DNA of 64,000 nucleotides. Origin: Magnolia sinica. Its lineage: Eukaryota; Streptophyta; Magnoliopsida; Magnoliales; Magnoliaceae. The translations under genes and the position numbers were made by a program. Of this stretch, positions 11,688-23,890 are shown in pieces. The first letter of the stretch is position 1, and the number at the start of each line of letters is the position of its first letter. The stretch lies in assembly GCF_029962835.1 (NCBI RefSeq), contig NC_080590.1, positions 67,481,501-67,545,500 on the forward strand, read 5' to 3'. The notes under the pieces were generated by a model. The model searched no databases. It saw only the letters and a program-made list of their open reading frames with translations, and had not been told where the DNA came from.

Positions 11688-12160
11688 TGCACATGATGCA
11701 AAATATTTGCATCTTGGCATGATCCAGTAATGTCTTAGCATTAATGATTTCAGAAACTAAATTGTCATTTCTAGAAGATGTCCATAATGAATGTTCACAA
11801 GAGATAGTTAATCCATGATGAATGTTGTTTACCATTGATTGATCATTCTGACACTGTAAATGTTCATTATGCTGTTCCCAAATAGGCGAAAGATTCCTCA
11901 TCTTAAGAGTAAGATTGGAAACATTAAATTGCACTCTTAAGTTGCAAATCTTTTGTTGAATTTAGGTGAGTTAATATGAATTTTCTTGTTGCTTGTTTCC
12001 AAGTCACACAAACAAATCATGGAAAATTTCATTTTGTATAATCAGATGCATGTTTTAGTAGTGCCGATTCTCGTCTTGTTCTGTTATGTTATGTTCTCAA
12101 CAAGGTGTAAAGCCGATTGTCTCGTGGTGTTTCCTTTCTTGTTCTATTCCAGAGGGGGCG
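11688..12160. other. Downstream of glutaredoxin stop; probable 3' UTR and intergenic
   Basis: AT-rich sequence follows the TGA. No convincing polyadenylation site could be singled out. Apparent open frames here have no recognisable domain and are not annotated. Confidence 0.4.
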
Positions 12161-12398
12161 GACACCCTTTTCTTTTTTCTTTTTTTTCTTTTTTCTTTTT
12201 TTTTAATTTTTTTTTTTTTTTTAAGGTGATAAGATTTTATTAAAAAAGAAGCCCAAAAGACAGCAATACAAAGAAGCTCAAACCCAATAAAAATGAAAGA
12301 AACACCCAAAAAAAAAAAAAAAAATCCAAGCCATTGAGAGGCCCACTCCAACATGGCTAATTTCACCCTCCTAACGACTTACATTGCAAACCACTTGC
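12161..12398 (-). mobile_element. LINE 3' end fragment
   Basis: A T-rich stretch followed by AAGGTGATAAGATTTTATTA is the reverse complement of a LINE tail (TAATAAAATCTTATCACC then poly-A), the same kind of ending as the other LINEs in this window. About 200 bases of body follow. The fragment stops where an LTR begins with TGTTATGACAACC, so the LTR may have inserted at or near its edge. Confidence 0.55.
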
Positions 12399-13839
12399 TG
12401 TTATGACAACCCCAAGTGTAGGGTTGCGATGTAGTAATAACTCGGTGATACCGAAGTCATACTCACAGGGACTTGCTTTTGTGTGATTTCCAGAATACGT
12501 TAGAATTAGAATTATAATCTAAACTTACTACAAAAATTTGGATTAAAAGAGTAATTGTGTAAGAAACTATCAAGAATAGAATACTAAAGTGCCAAGGATC
12601 TACCTATAGCTTCCTTAATGTTAATTTACTTGATTTAATTAGATCACACAACTGGAATCGAAGTCCTATCATATCTAGCCAGATAATAGAGCAGTTAAAG
12701 CATAATTCATATACTTCAAAACAGATTTAAACTTTCATTGAATTGGTTCCCTCGTAAAGCATTAACATAATGATCGTAGGGAATTCAAAGCATCTATCAT
12801 GCCTGAAGTCAATGATAGATCAATGGATTTTACAGACCAAACAATGATAAAACATGTAAGGGAATATTCATAGTCTTCATAAGCATTCAATGTGCCCGGA
12901 GTCGATAATGGATCAAGGTAAATTGAAAATACTTCTTCATTCAAACCAAAAATCAATAAATTGTTCAACATATAAACCAAATAACCCGAATCAAAATAAA
13001 ATAAACATTAAAAAGAACTTCAAGCTTCACCTCTTAGCTCTAGTTAAGAGATTAGCTAACCATAGACTTGATTGAACTAAAACTCAAAAAGAAAAAAATA
13101 AAAACTAACTAGAACCGAAGGATTGGAGGACGCCTTGAAGCACCACAACTCCTTGCTCTACTCCTACCCTAATTCGTGTTTTGAAAGTCCTAAAATATCC
13201 CTTTATATAGGCTTAATTCGCACTGACTTCAAAACCGACTTGATTTTATGCAGCTGACACAGCTTTGATGGCACCTTTGATGGCATCAAGCTCCCATCAA
13301 AGCATCCGAGTGAAATCAGAAAACTGTCTAGCAACGAACTTTCGAATTCACATATTTTCTTGATGACATCGAACCTCCTTTGATAGAATCGAATTGGGAT
13401 TCGATGGCATCGAACATGCCTTCAACGGCATCGAAGAATGCTCAAATATGTCTAGCAAGAAAATCAATTTTTTCATGATTTTTGCGATGAGATCGAAGTG
13501 GCTTCGATGGCATCGACGCTTTCTTCAATGACATTGAAGGTGTCATCGATGTCATTAAATGGTCGATTTCTGCACTTCCGATTTCCTGCACTTGACTCAG
13601 TTTTCTTCCTTCATTGCTTGGTTTCCGGACTCTTGAATTCTTCAATCTTGACCTCCATAGGTCCAATTCTTCACTTGGTAATTCTTTGAGCTTTAAATCC
13701 ATGCTTTAAGCATCCTTTTCTCCTTAGCTCTCAAAATCACCTCGTAAGAGAAAACGTATAATTAGATCAATTAAGGGCATCTGTATTCGTAAAACCAATG
13801 CATAACAAGGGGGAAATATACAATATTTCACACTCAACA
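12399..13839 (-). mobile_element. 3' LTR of an Athila/Tat-type Ty3/gypsy element
   Basis: On the minus strand the LTR starts TGTTGAGTGTGAAATATTG and ends with CCCTGTGAGTATGACTTCGG, TACTACATCGCAACC and GGTTGTCATAACA, an ending known from Athila/Tat LTRs. It is homologous to the LTR at 44508-45888: both share the start, the CACTCAACACAC junction and a central block of repeated TTCGATG/CATCGAA words (about 13260-13560 here). Its internal region adjoins on the right, so it is a 3' LTR rather than a solo LTR. Confidence 0.78.
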
Positions 13840-14575
13840 CACCCCCAATCGGCATTTTGCTAGTCCCGAGCAAAACATGCCTGATACTAATCTTCCAAAA
13901 TCCAAATTTCAAACCTTTCTCAGAAAATAACATTCTGTACAATCCTAAACATATGAGTAAAATTCAAATATATAGAATGGAATATTGACAATATAGAATC
14001 TAGCATTACTCAGTAAGCAATTGACTAAGTTCTCCCTTAACAATTTAATCAATAAAATGCATCCAACCATCAAGTTCCTAGTGTGCTTAGTGGTTTCTAA
14101 CTTATAATCTGTAGAAGTTATCCTTCTCTCCATAACATAACCATAATCATTACTTCAAAGTGTACAGATCAACACAAGTTACTGATTCCGAACCTAGCTG
14201 ATTTTCATTTATTTTTCTAGCTTTTCAATTATATATCGATTGCTTTCGCACTTATTTTCATTCTTCTTTTTATTCTTTTTCATTGATTTCTCATTAAAAC
14301 ACATATAATAGGTTGCCATTTTCAATTTCACTGTTTTTTAGCTGGTCCTTTTCTTCTTCTTTTTATACTCAAGGTAGATAAGAATCTCTAGACTTGGTTC
14401 CTAACACTTTTAAGTAATCATCATGCTAAAATTATGAGTTCAAAAAATATGAGTTAGATGTGAATTGTGAGCTAGACTCAATTGATGTTTAAACTTTCTA
14501 TTAATTAATTCATTAAGAGAACTTTATTAAAAAATCTACTAATTAATTAGACTTTGGATTTTCAGAAATTATTCT
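13840..14575 (-). mobile_element. 3' internal tail of the same Athila/Tat element
   Basis: Directly beside the LTR the minus strand carries GCTCGGGACTAGCAAAATGC followed by a purine-rich GGGGGTG. This is the conserved sequence and polypurine tract that precede the 3' LTR in this group. The rest is non-coding AT-rich 3' spacer. The remainder of the element is missing beyond about 14.58 kb, where LINE sequence begins. Confidence 0.65.
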
Positions 14576-14579
14576 ATAT

Positions 14580-15050
14580 CCTATCATAATACTCAAATGT
14601 ATTCAATTACATAGAAGCCTTCCCATACTGTTTTGGTGAAAGAGCAGTGAATGAATAAATGATCAATTGACTCATCATCTTGCAAATATAAGCTACAAAC
14701 GTTGGTTATTATCACCAACATCTTCTGAAGGCTGTCAACAGTGAGCACCTTATTACTTCCACCAACCAGGTTAAAACTGCAGCCTTCCCAACCAGGTTAA
14801 AACTGCAGCCTTGGATGGGACATCGTACTACTATACAAAGGTAGTACGGTGACACCACACTGCCGTTGGCAATTAAGAGACCAAATTGTAGAACGATTGA
14901 ACCAAAAACTTTTTGAATTATCTTTACACTACAACTTGTCTTTACACTTGCAGATGGTCGAAATCCCTAAGCTGGGCCAGAAATTGGATGAAGTCATCCA
15001 CCTCATCTATCAAGTTCCTTTTGCATGGGGAAGCCCACACAACTTTTTTA
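14580..15050 (-). pseudogene. LINE (L1-type) ORF2 C-terminal fragment
   Basis: The minus strand encodes WASPCKRNLIDEVDDF near 15030. Near 14800-14600 it encodes a zf-RVT type zinc-binding region with NKVLTVDSLQ and DDESIDHLFIHCSFTKTVW. That order fits the end of plant L1 ORF2. A tandem repeat of about 28 bp (CCAACCAGGTTAAAACTGCA twice, 14762-14810) breaks the frame. Confidence 0.7.
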
Positions 15051-15079
15051 TTTCTTTTTGAAAGGCAACGATTTTATTG

Positions 15080-17425
15080 GATAGGAGGCCAAAGTAGTCG
15101 TAGATTTGGGAGGCGATAAAGTTCTGGGTCCAGATGGTTTTCCGTTGGCGTTTTTTCAGAAATTTTGGGAGTTGGTGAGAGGAGATGTCTATGTTTCATG
15201 AATGAATTTTTTTGACAAATGTTTCATAGCGGCAAAGTTAGGGGCCAAGTTCATTACCTACCTAAAAGGCAAGGTGCCGAAAGCTTGAAAGACTTTCATC
15301 CCATTAGCTTGTTAGGAGGTCCATATAAGATATTGGCAAAGGTTCTTGCTTTTAGATTTCAAAGGGTGTTGGGGGATATAATCTCGCCTACTCAAGGGGC
15401 CTTTGTGGAAGGGAGACAGATTGTTGATGGGTCTTACTAGCAAACGAATGTATTGACTATTACAAAAGAAAAGGGGAGCAAGGTATAGTTTGTAAACTTG
15501 CCATTGAAAAGGCTTATGATCATGTGGATTAGGCCTTCCTTGATTATATGTTGGGAAGGTTGGGATGTGGGGTAAAGTGGAGAGCTTGGATTCAAGCGTG
15601 CGTTAGATTGGCCAAATTCTCTATTCTAGTTAACAGTTCGCCGAATGGTTTCTTTGCAACTTCTAGAGGGTTGCGACAAGGTGATCTATTATCTCCTTAT
15701 TTATTTATTTCAGTGATGGAACCCCTTAGCAAGATGTTAGAGAAAGGAGAAGAGATAGGTTTGGTGAAAGGTTTTGGGGTGGATAGTTCTAATTTTCACA
15801 GTTTTGCACCTCCAATATGTGGACGATACGCTTTTGTTTTGCAAGGCAAACATGTTCAAAGTGCAAAATCTTCGATCAATTATCGTAGCTTTTGAGGTGG
15901 TCTCTGGTCTGAAGGTGAACCTTGATGTTGGTCTTTCCAAAGAAGAAAATTCCTTCAAGTTGCTTTAATTTTTGGTTGTAGGGAGGGGTCTTTTCCGACT
16001 ACTTATCTTGGGTTTCCTCTTAGTATTGGCAAGCTAGTAAGACATTTGGGACACAATCATAGAGCGATGCGAAAGGAAGATGTCCAAGTGGAAATTGGGT
16101 TATTTATCTTTAGGTAGGCGTATGATGTTGATCCAAACGTTTGTGTCGAATCTTCCTATTTATTTTTTGTCCTCATTCAAATGCCCCAAGTTGGTTTTAA
16201 ATGTCCTGGAAAATCTTAGGAGGGATTTCTTGTGAAAAGGTTCGGATGAGAAACATAAGTTTCATTTCTTGAAGTGGGAAGAGGTGTGTAAACCTTGGGA
16301 CCAAGGAGGAGCTGGGTTGAGAAGGTTGGAGGAGATGAACCTAGCGTTGCTTGGGAAATGAGTGTCGAGGTTTGGGGTAGAGGGGGGTGCTAGATGGAGG
16401 GCGGCGTTAGAAAGAAAATATGGGGTAGATGAAAGTGGATGGTGGACCAAATCTTCGTCTTCGTTGGCGTCCTTAAAGCAAAGGGTTTGGGAAGGGATGA
16501 TTTTGTTTTGGGGAATGGGAAAAATATTCGTTTTTGGGAGGATAGGTGGATTGGATACACTAATTTGAGATATGCTTTTCCAAGGTCAGCGGGGTTAGCA
16601 TCGGAAGAAAACATGAAGGTTTGTAGTTGTTTTTCTTGGAGGGACGATGGAGTTATTTGGGCTACCCCATGTAGGAGGAATCTCAATTAAGAAGAGTTTC
16701 AAGAGTTTGCTAGGCTCCTTCTAGTGTTGGAAAAAGATCTACCCGGTTGATTCTTCTTCAGATTCATTTAGATAGTTAAAAGTTCAGAAAAATTTTCAGT
16801 CAATTCATTGTACCGGGTCGTAACTATAGAGGGAGAAAATGTAGAGATTTCTCCGACGTCTTATGTTTGGCATTATGGGGCTCCGTTGAAGGTTGCGTGG
16901 CTTTCGGGTGGCTTGTGGGGAGGAACAAGGTGTTAACTATTGATAATCTTCGCAAGAGGAATACGATTCTTCCGAACGTCTGCCTTCCTTGCTTCGAGGA
17001 TGCGGAATCAGTGAACCATTTGTTCCTTCATTGCCCGTTTGCTAAGGAAATGTGGGATCTCTTCTTTCAACTTTTTTGGGCTGCTTTGGGTAATTTCAGG
17101 TTTGATAAACTCTTTCCTTTGAGCTTGGCATGGCGGGGGTATTGGGAAATCAGAAAAGAGGTTATGGAGGTTGATCATTTTAGCGGGGTTATGGGCTCTA
17201 TGGCTTGAAAGGAATGGCCGATATTTTATGAACAAGAAGGGGAAAGCAAGAGATGTTTTTAGGAAGGCTAAATCATTTGTTGAATGGTTGTCGAGAGCTG
17301 ATAGACTGTTCCTTTTACTAGTGGGTTGGTAGTAGTGTTGTTTTCTTTTTTTTGTTTATTCTTTTGTATATTTTGGCTTCGGCTTTTCAATGAAATTATC
17401 ATCTTTCAAAAAGAAAGAAAAAAGG
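15080..17425 (+). pseudogene. LINE (L1-type) ORF2, 5'-truncated, with 3' tail
   Basis: The plus strand encodes GGDKVLGPDGFPLAFFQKFW and then the RT (DFHPISLLGGPYKILAKVLA, QGAFVEGRQIVDG). A GLRQGDLLSPYLF block and the catalytic box HLQYVDDTLLF follow (about 15812-15844, in a shifted frame). Plant L1 copies usually show FADD, so YVDD is unusual. Downstream comes WATPCRRNLN and a zf-RVT region (LVGRNKVLTIDNLRKRN, ESVNHLFLHCPFAKEMW). The 3' end reads TTCAATGAAATTATCATCTT followed by an A-rich tail near 17425. ORF1 and endonuclease are missing; several frameshifts and stops make it a dead copy. Confidence 0.9.
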
Positions 17426-17429
17426 CTCC

Positions 17430-18461
17430 TACAACTTCTAACAGCATTTACCCATTCCATTATATTTGATTTAGCCTTATTAAATACATCTGCTACCCAG
17501 TTGCCTCTTTTCTGAAAACATTTATTGTTCATTTCTTCCCACAGAGTCTAGATTCTAGCCAACAATGATATTCTCCATTTTGCCTTTCCTCCTTCCCTAT
17601 ACCTCCCCCAAGCCATGCCAAGAAAAAGCCTTTAATGGATCCTGACATGACCTAAGAAATTTCGAATACTTGAAATACCTACCTGATACTTGTTTAGCAA
17701 ACAAAAAATAAAGGAAAAGATGATCAACCGTCTCCTCAATTTGCATGCACATTAAACATATGTTCCACATCACCATCTGTCTTTGGCAAAGATTATCAAC
17801 CATAAGCATCTTATTCCTTCCCACCAGGAATGCCATAGGATCCCACACAACATCTGCATCAGAAAAGGAAAAGCACTGAGCAATAGCGATGTGCACCTGC
17901 AATGATATCCTTAGCTAATCTTAGAAACTCGACATGAAGCGGTCTCTCCCAACCACGTCTTCCTAAAAGCACACCCTCTCCCCGTCCCCAGTGGAGAAAC
18001 AAATCCCCTCCTAGAACCTACTCGCCGTGCAGGCAACGACCTTCCACAGACCGGATGCCTTGTAAAGAGATGATTCCCTGACCCACCACCCTCTATTCTC
18101 GACACTATGCTTGTTCACAACCACAGTTCTCCATAATCACCTTTCTTGTGTCCCAAATCTCCATAACCACTTGCCAAGCAAGGCAAGGTTCAGAAGTCAC
18201 AACCTCCAGATTTCTGATGCCGACACCTCCTCCTTCATAAGGTTTGCATTCCTCTCCCCACTCCAATAAATGGAACTTGTGGTTTTCTGTAACTCCTTGC
18301 TGAAGGAAGTCCCTAACCAGCTTCTCCAACGGACCCAACACCAACTTTGGGCATCTAAAAAATGACATGAAGTAGAGAGGCAGATTCGACAATGCAGCTT
18401 TGATAAGCATAATCCTGCTGTAATCTTGCCACCGACTTCTGCCTCGTCCCAAGACCAGCAA
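17430..18461 (-). pseudogene. LINE (L1-type) ORF2 fragment, opposite orientation
   Basis: The minus strand gives LIKAALSNLPLYFMSFFRCP and HLLEWGEECKPYEGGGVGIR near 18400-18240, then a zf-RVT part (FLVGRNKMLMVDNLCQRQ, EETVDHLFLYFLFAKQV) near 17860-17700. It meets the tail of the plus-strand LINE at about 17430. On the far side of that LINE, at 15053-15078, lies TTTTTGAAAGGCAACGATTT, which looks like the antisense tail of a minus-strand LINE. The plus LINE may therefore have inserted into this one, which is inference. Confidence 0.82.
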
Positions 18462-18985
18462 TCAGGTGAGGCATCCTATCTCAAATGAAAGCTTTGATTG
18501 TAAGGTGATGGAATTAGATCCTTATCCAGGCCGTATGTAGGCAATTTGGGCTCCAGCGGTCAGTGGAAAACCCTAGAAATGGTTAACAGTTGTCAGCCAT
18601 ACAGGTTCAATTGTCATTAAGCTGAGGCTGGGCTGAGTCTGGATTTTCTTTTTCCTTCTCCACAGGAAGCTCCCATTTCAGTTATTTCATGGTATCTAGC
18701 AAAGTTGAAGAAAAGGCAGCAATTGCAAATTTTCAGCCCGGCATATACAGTGTACTCTCCAGTGTATATGTTCATAGACTGAGAAAATGCTAGTTAGAGC
18801 CACTTGAATATGGTGGAGCACCAATTAGAGGGTGACAGGTGGCATCACAAAAACACTTTGCGACAAAAATAGTAAAAAGAGTGAAAAATGCTTTTAGATG
18901 TCACTTGTCCCTCTCTCATTAGAGTACATTATTAGGGTTCTACCAGCTCCACCATATCATCTCTCTGCCTTACCGCTGGTCTCTA
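18462..18985. other. Unassigned; possible copia LTR or leader
   Basis: No coding sequence or known repeat was recognised. The sequence lies directly upstream of copia gag remnants and could be their leader or LTR, but no LTR ends were identified. Confidence 0.3.
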
Positions 18986-19980
18986 AAGAAGCATATTTCC
19001 ACCAACTACTAGCTTGGAGAAGTGAGTTTCTCTTCATCCTCACAAGCCAAGGTATTCTCGGTCACATGCATGCAATGCTGTCGGCACCCCCCAAGGTTCT
19101 TCCATCTGCCGTGGGAAATCTAAATCCACCAATCCCTCTTACTGATTTGGATGGACAGTACCCTCTCCTAACCTGTTCTCATCCAAGCTGCGGCCTCCAC
19201 CTCTTCCAGTGGAACTGGAGCTTGGGAATATCTTGAACATTCTTTCTCTTAACATGCTCATTCGCATCTTCTCCCAACTTCATGTCCAGCCATAGACTGC
19301 CAAAAAGGGCTTTCAATCTGTAGCTGAATTTCTCAATTCCATTGAGGCTTCCAGTAACATACTAGCTTCCATTCACAACTTGTTCGTGACACTGACATGG
19401 TTCGCTATACTCTCAATGGTCTAGGAATCAAGTACTATTTGGTATACCTTTGTTAATGCCAAGCTGCCTCTACCCACCTTTGATGATCTCATGGTTCTCC
19501 TCATTATGAAGCCCAAAATTCAGCAATAACATGGTTCCACATATGAAGCCTCTCCTTCAACCTGACTTCACCACCACTCCAGGTCGGTGGTCGAGCATGT
19601 CATGGCAGAGGACATGGTGCATATGATAACTATATAACCTTGGATATACTGGCTTGAATCATCCATCTTCAGTGTTTCCACCCTCGACATGAAATCAAGT
19701 GCCAGATCTACTTGACAAATGGACATTCTACTATTCGTTGCAGCCATCGCTTTAATCAGTCAGACTTCTGGATTTGGCTCAAGCATTTGTGGTAATGAAT
19801 ATTTCTTTACCTTATGATGCCAACCAGCTTGAAATTGAATCCTAATATATAGGACACAATCATGCCATGGTTGGTCCACTGTTGGTATTGGTCACAAATC
19901 TCTCAAACTTGGTTCTTTGTTTCCAAATTGAATTACTTCATGTTTGCAATCTTTGTATCTCATCTCTATGGGTTAATTCA
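18986..19980 (+). pseudogene. Ty1/copia gag-protease remnant
   Basis: Gag starts near 19010 with LAWRSEFLFILTSQGILGH and APPKVLPSAVGNLNPP. It continues in other frames (WEYLEHSFS near 19210, DTDMVRYTLNGLGIKYY near 19390-19440). A degenerate zinc knuckle follows (CQIYLTNGHSTIRCSHRFNQ, about 19691-19750), in which one of the expected metal ligands is lost. The tail reads like the start of protease (IGHKSLKLGSLF near 19880-19920). Integrase and RT are absent. It differs from the copia remnant at 5.3-6.5 kb and represents another lineage. Confidence 0.78.
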
Positions 19981-20040
19981 CCAGACACAATCCTTGGGGT
20001 ATCGTTGTGAAGGATCTTAAATTGAGGGAAGCTACAAGGA

Positions 20041-20103
<63 letters not shown>
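20041..20103. repeat. (GA)n microsatellite
   Basis: About thirty GA units run uninterrupted after an AGGAAGGA start. Open frames across it on both strands (Glu-Arg or Leu-Ser repeats) are artefacts. Confidence 0.98.
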
Positions 20104-20107
<4 letters not shown>

Positions 20108-21952
20108 TATTTCTGGTTTTAAATATTACAGAACATACCATTTTCTCCCGATACCAACAGCTGGAATGTTGAAAATAAAATGCCACAAAAAAGCACTATC
20201 CTCCACTCTCTATAACTATTGGGATCATTCAGTCCATTCACGGTATTTTGACCCAAACCTTGAGGGGAGTAAATTCTCTTCTATATAAATTCCCACATTT
20301 AACATAGCACAGATCGGGCATTTTAAATAGGGAAGATGATGCAGGACATGAAAATTAAATATGATATGCGAGATTTCAGGCTTAAGATTACGTTAGTTCA
20401 GAAACAATTACACAAATTCCATATCCCACATGAAAGTCCAAACATTCAATTAAGGGGAATCTATGCGGGTTCAGGCCTACACATGATAGGGCTGGATCAA
20501 TAAAAATTATGAACCAAACGATACTCAAAGATAAGAAATAATCATCCATACATGCATAGTAATCAATCCCTAATCCAAGGCATTCGGAAATTCCAATTCG
20601 GGGAACCCTAGGGTAAGAAAATGGGCATAAAATTAGAGATTTAAGTAATTTAGGGTTAGGTTTAGGGCTTTTGGGTGGAAGCGGAGTGAAAGAGAAGAGA
20701 GACGAACCAGAGAAGTACCGCACACGTGGACAACAACAATGGCCCAGACGCAGGTGCGTGTGATCCTGGCCGCACGTGTGTGGGGCCCACTATTCCGAAA
20801 AAGGCCACCTTGGCCCTGGTCGGCCAGGGATGGATTCCAAAACCCCAAAATCTCAGCTCGATCCGATGTACGGTTTGTGCGTGGTGCTCCGCCGAAGTTT
20901 CAGCCCTCCTGTAGGGTCAGATTCTGAAATTCTGTTGTGGGGAGGAGAATTGCTGTAATAGATGATTGATTCGAAGTGTAGATGATGGGGTGAGATGAGA
21001 AGAAAAGATGGTAGAAGATGGGTAATAGATATGGCGATGGATGGGGGCGAATCGGGATAGATGTGGCTTCGCACCATGATGTTAACCCTTTGATGACGGG
21101 AGGGCTTCGCACTCAATTAGACTTCACAACTTAATCTTCAATGATTCAAAAGAGCTACAAGAGGTGCCTATTTATAGGAAAACCCAATACCCCAAAACTC
21201 GCACCATGTGTGTAACCTATTACTTGGCGATGAAGTAAACTAAAATAAAAACTAAATAAAAAAATCTAAAGCATTCATGATGTTCTAAATAATAACAATA
21301 AGTAAAACCTAAAATATGAAATCAATCCGACTAGTGAGCCATGATCATGAGATCCCATGAGGGGCTTTTCTTGACTAACGAGCTCACTCTTTTGAATCAA
21401 AACTTCGTCTTCTAACTAGGAGGTCCTCCCTGGACGTCGTTATTGATCCAGATCGACAGTGGGGCCCTCCTTCTGGCGTACGAGTGTAGGGGGGTGGTGT
21501 GCATGCACGTGTGGACGGCGTGCGCGAGATTTCCCCATCAGCAGAGATTGGTGCAGCGCTGCATTTTAAATAGCGACAACTTCAAATTTGCAATCACATT
21601 TTTTTTATTTTTTATTTTTTGGGTATTGAATCTCCATTCCTCACAAGGGGGATGGCGAAAGTCTGTTGGATTAACTGCAATTGGCAAGCGACCTCGATGT
21701 AGCAAAGAGCCAAATTGAGCAGCACATTGGCCAGTTTGGCCATCGGCCATTCTGCTCAATTAAAATATAGCAGCTTGTTAACATGGCCTTATTCATCCTC
21801 GTTGGAATGAATGATATCATGGTTAGTTTTATAAGCTATGATTGTCACTCCTAATATTTATTATGCATGACCAATTTGATCTTTCACGCTGTCAATTTTA
21901 TAGCATAGAAAAGGGGCGTGGACGATGATGAATTATGTCCTCCTTTTTTGTG
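20104..21952. other. Unassigned, possible minus-strand LTR
   Basis: No coding sequence was recognised. On the minus strand a TATA box is followed by a leader-like stretch, suggesting an LTR or a promoter, but paired LTR ends and a TSD were not found. A GC-rich stretch with CACGTG-type words (20720-20900) and another near 21480-21530 stand out from the AT-rich surroundings. Confidence 0.3.
21168..21177 (-). promoter_or_regulatory. TATA box, probably of an LTR
   Basis: The minus strand reads TTCCTATAAATAGGCACC, a strong plant TATA context, and faces toward lower coordinates. No coding exon follows, so this is more likely an LTR promoter than a host gene promoter. Confidence 0.4.
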
Positions 21953-23000
21953 TTTTTTTTTTTTTTTTTTTTTTGAAAGGTAATAATATTTTATTAGAGA
22001 AAGCTGAAGAATGAGATATAAGTGAAAATAAAACGACCAAGCCCAATACAAAGGGGAAAATTACATTTGGAAAGGACTCTCATTATGAAGGCCACCCGAT
22101 AACATCCAACTTAGCCCTTCTAAACACCTCACACGTTGACCCACTTTGATTCTGAAAACATCAATTATACCTTCCACCATTGAGTCCAAATACCCGTTAG
22201 AAGAGCTAGCTTCCAGATCACCTAACCTTTTTATCCCGCTTTACCCCCATGCTACGTTAAAAGAATGGCTTCATTGGATCCTGATGGCACCTGCATCACT
22301 TTGAAGGTGTAAAAAAACCTCTCCCCCTCCTCTTTATGAAAGGGGCGGTGAATAAAATGATGATTGGTGACTCCACCTTCTGCATACCTGACATAGATAC
22401 CAGGATTCACCATCTTCCGCTTCTAAAGATTATCAATTGTCAGCATTTTGTTTCGTCCTGCCAACTAAACAATTGCCCCTTATCTTAGGGGAGCACCATA
22501 GTGTCAAATGTAAGAAGTGTGTCCTTTGTGCTCCCTGGAGAAAGACCCATGCATCAATCTATAGAACAAATGAACTGAAAACTAGCTCGAACTCTCCTTA
22601 TTCCGCACCATATTATCTCTCTTTAAGGGAAGGATGATAGCATTGAAGTCAATCCAAGAATCGAATGAAGTCAACTACTAACTCATTTGACAAGTTCCTC
22701 CAACATGGAGGATTTTAAACCATTAGGTCACCATAAATAATAAAATCCAGTGATGGAAATAATTTCATCCAGGAATAACCTAGCTAACTTTGGAAACTCT
22801 TCTTTGAGCACCCTTTCTCCAATCCAAGCATCCTCTCATAAATGAATCCTCTTTCCAACCCCCAAAAAGAACCTGATCCCCTAAAACTTAAACCTCAACC
22901 TAACAACCTAGTATTATGCATGATGACTTTGGACCCTGAGTTCCTAAAAGTGGGAATCACGTAATTGGCTGTCAATCTAATAAGCCGTACCATTGATAGG
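21953..23000 (-). pseudogene. LINE (L1-type), 5'-truncated with poly-A tail
   Basis: A 23-base poly-T at the left followed by GAAAGGTAATAATATTTTAT is the antisense of a LINE 3' end. On minus, a zf-RVT remnant with LAGRNKMLTIDNL appears near 22470-22430. Farther upstream (about 22950-22700) lies a stretch with a GSGSFWGLERGF-like reading, corresponding to the segment after RT. RT itself is missing. Stops are frequent. No flanking TSD was identified. Confidence 0.75.
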
Positions 23001-23497
23001 GTATAACCCAAAACTTTCCCAAATTACGAGATACTGGGTATCTAAACTCTTGCATTTTTTTTTCCAGTCAAAAGATCATCATCAAAGCCTTAGCCTAACT
23101 ACTTAGGGTCAACTATATGAATCGTGCTACATCATTATACTATTACAGCTATATCCTCCGTTAAACCATTGATCAACAAATGTTTTTGTACCACCTTCAC
23201 CCACATCCTTTTGGACCTTCCATTTCTCCTTTTAGAACCTTCAACTTGAACCAACTCACTCATAACCAGTGTAATTCTTTATCTTTGTTGCACATGGACC
23301 AACCATCCAAGTCTACTTTTTCCCCATCTTATTACCCATTGGTGCTACTCCCGAGTTCCCTCAAATGAATTTATTCCAAATTCTATCCTTGTCTTGAGAG
23401 AGTAGTAACTAGTCAAATCTTTTAATGTAAATTAGGGTTGCAACATCCAAATCTTGTAATCAATATATGTAATAGACAATTACATGGCACTTGTAAG
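23001..23497. other. Unassigned intergenic sequence
   Basis: Nothing recognisable is seen apart from short T-rich runs. Confidence 0.4.
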
Positions 23498-23505
23498 AGT
23501 TTTGT

Positions 23506-23882
23506 GCAAGGTGTTCGGTAATGGTAATGGTGGCCATAACGGCCACCACCGTTACCTTTACGATACGGGGCATAACGGTTGTTATGGCCCCGTAACGGCT
23601 GTTACGGTCTCTCTTATTTATTTATTTTTTTATTTATTGAAAAAAGCCCGAAAAACTTGTATCTGCCCCATAATGTTGATTAAAAAGTATGAAAAACCTA
23701 TATATGTCCCGTAATAGACCATTACGGATAGGGGATGTAACATGCCATTAACAACAATTACGGGTCATTTTTTTTCCATAACAGCTGTTATGGGCGTTAC
23801 GACCCCGTAACGTGTAACGGTTGCACCATTACCTTTATGTAATGGCCTTTATAGCCCCGTAACGGCCTTTATGGCACACCAT
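23506..23882. mobile_element. Short hAT-like MITE with 8-bp TSD
   Basis: AGTTTTGT stands on both sides (23498-23505 and 23883-23890). The ends are imperfect inverted repeats (AAGGTGTTCGGTAA against ATGGTGTGCCATAA). The subterminal zones are packed with GTAACGG/CCGTTAC words in both orientations (for example CCCCGTAACGGCTGTTACGG), around an AT-rich core. Motif clustering near both ends is typical of transposase-binding zones of hAT elements. No coding capacity. Confidence 0.75.
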
Positions 23883-23890
23883 AGTTTTGT

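Noticed and set aside
11986..12366. Frames rich in Phe or Lys
   Set aside because: They translate the poly-T and poly-A stretches at the LINE tail.
20041..20190. Open frames with Glu-Arg or Leu-Ser repeats
   Set aside because: They are translations of the (GA)n microsatellite; the same applies to frames over 48614-48648, 59743-59780, 33629-33648 and 63821-63862.
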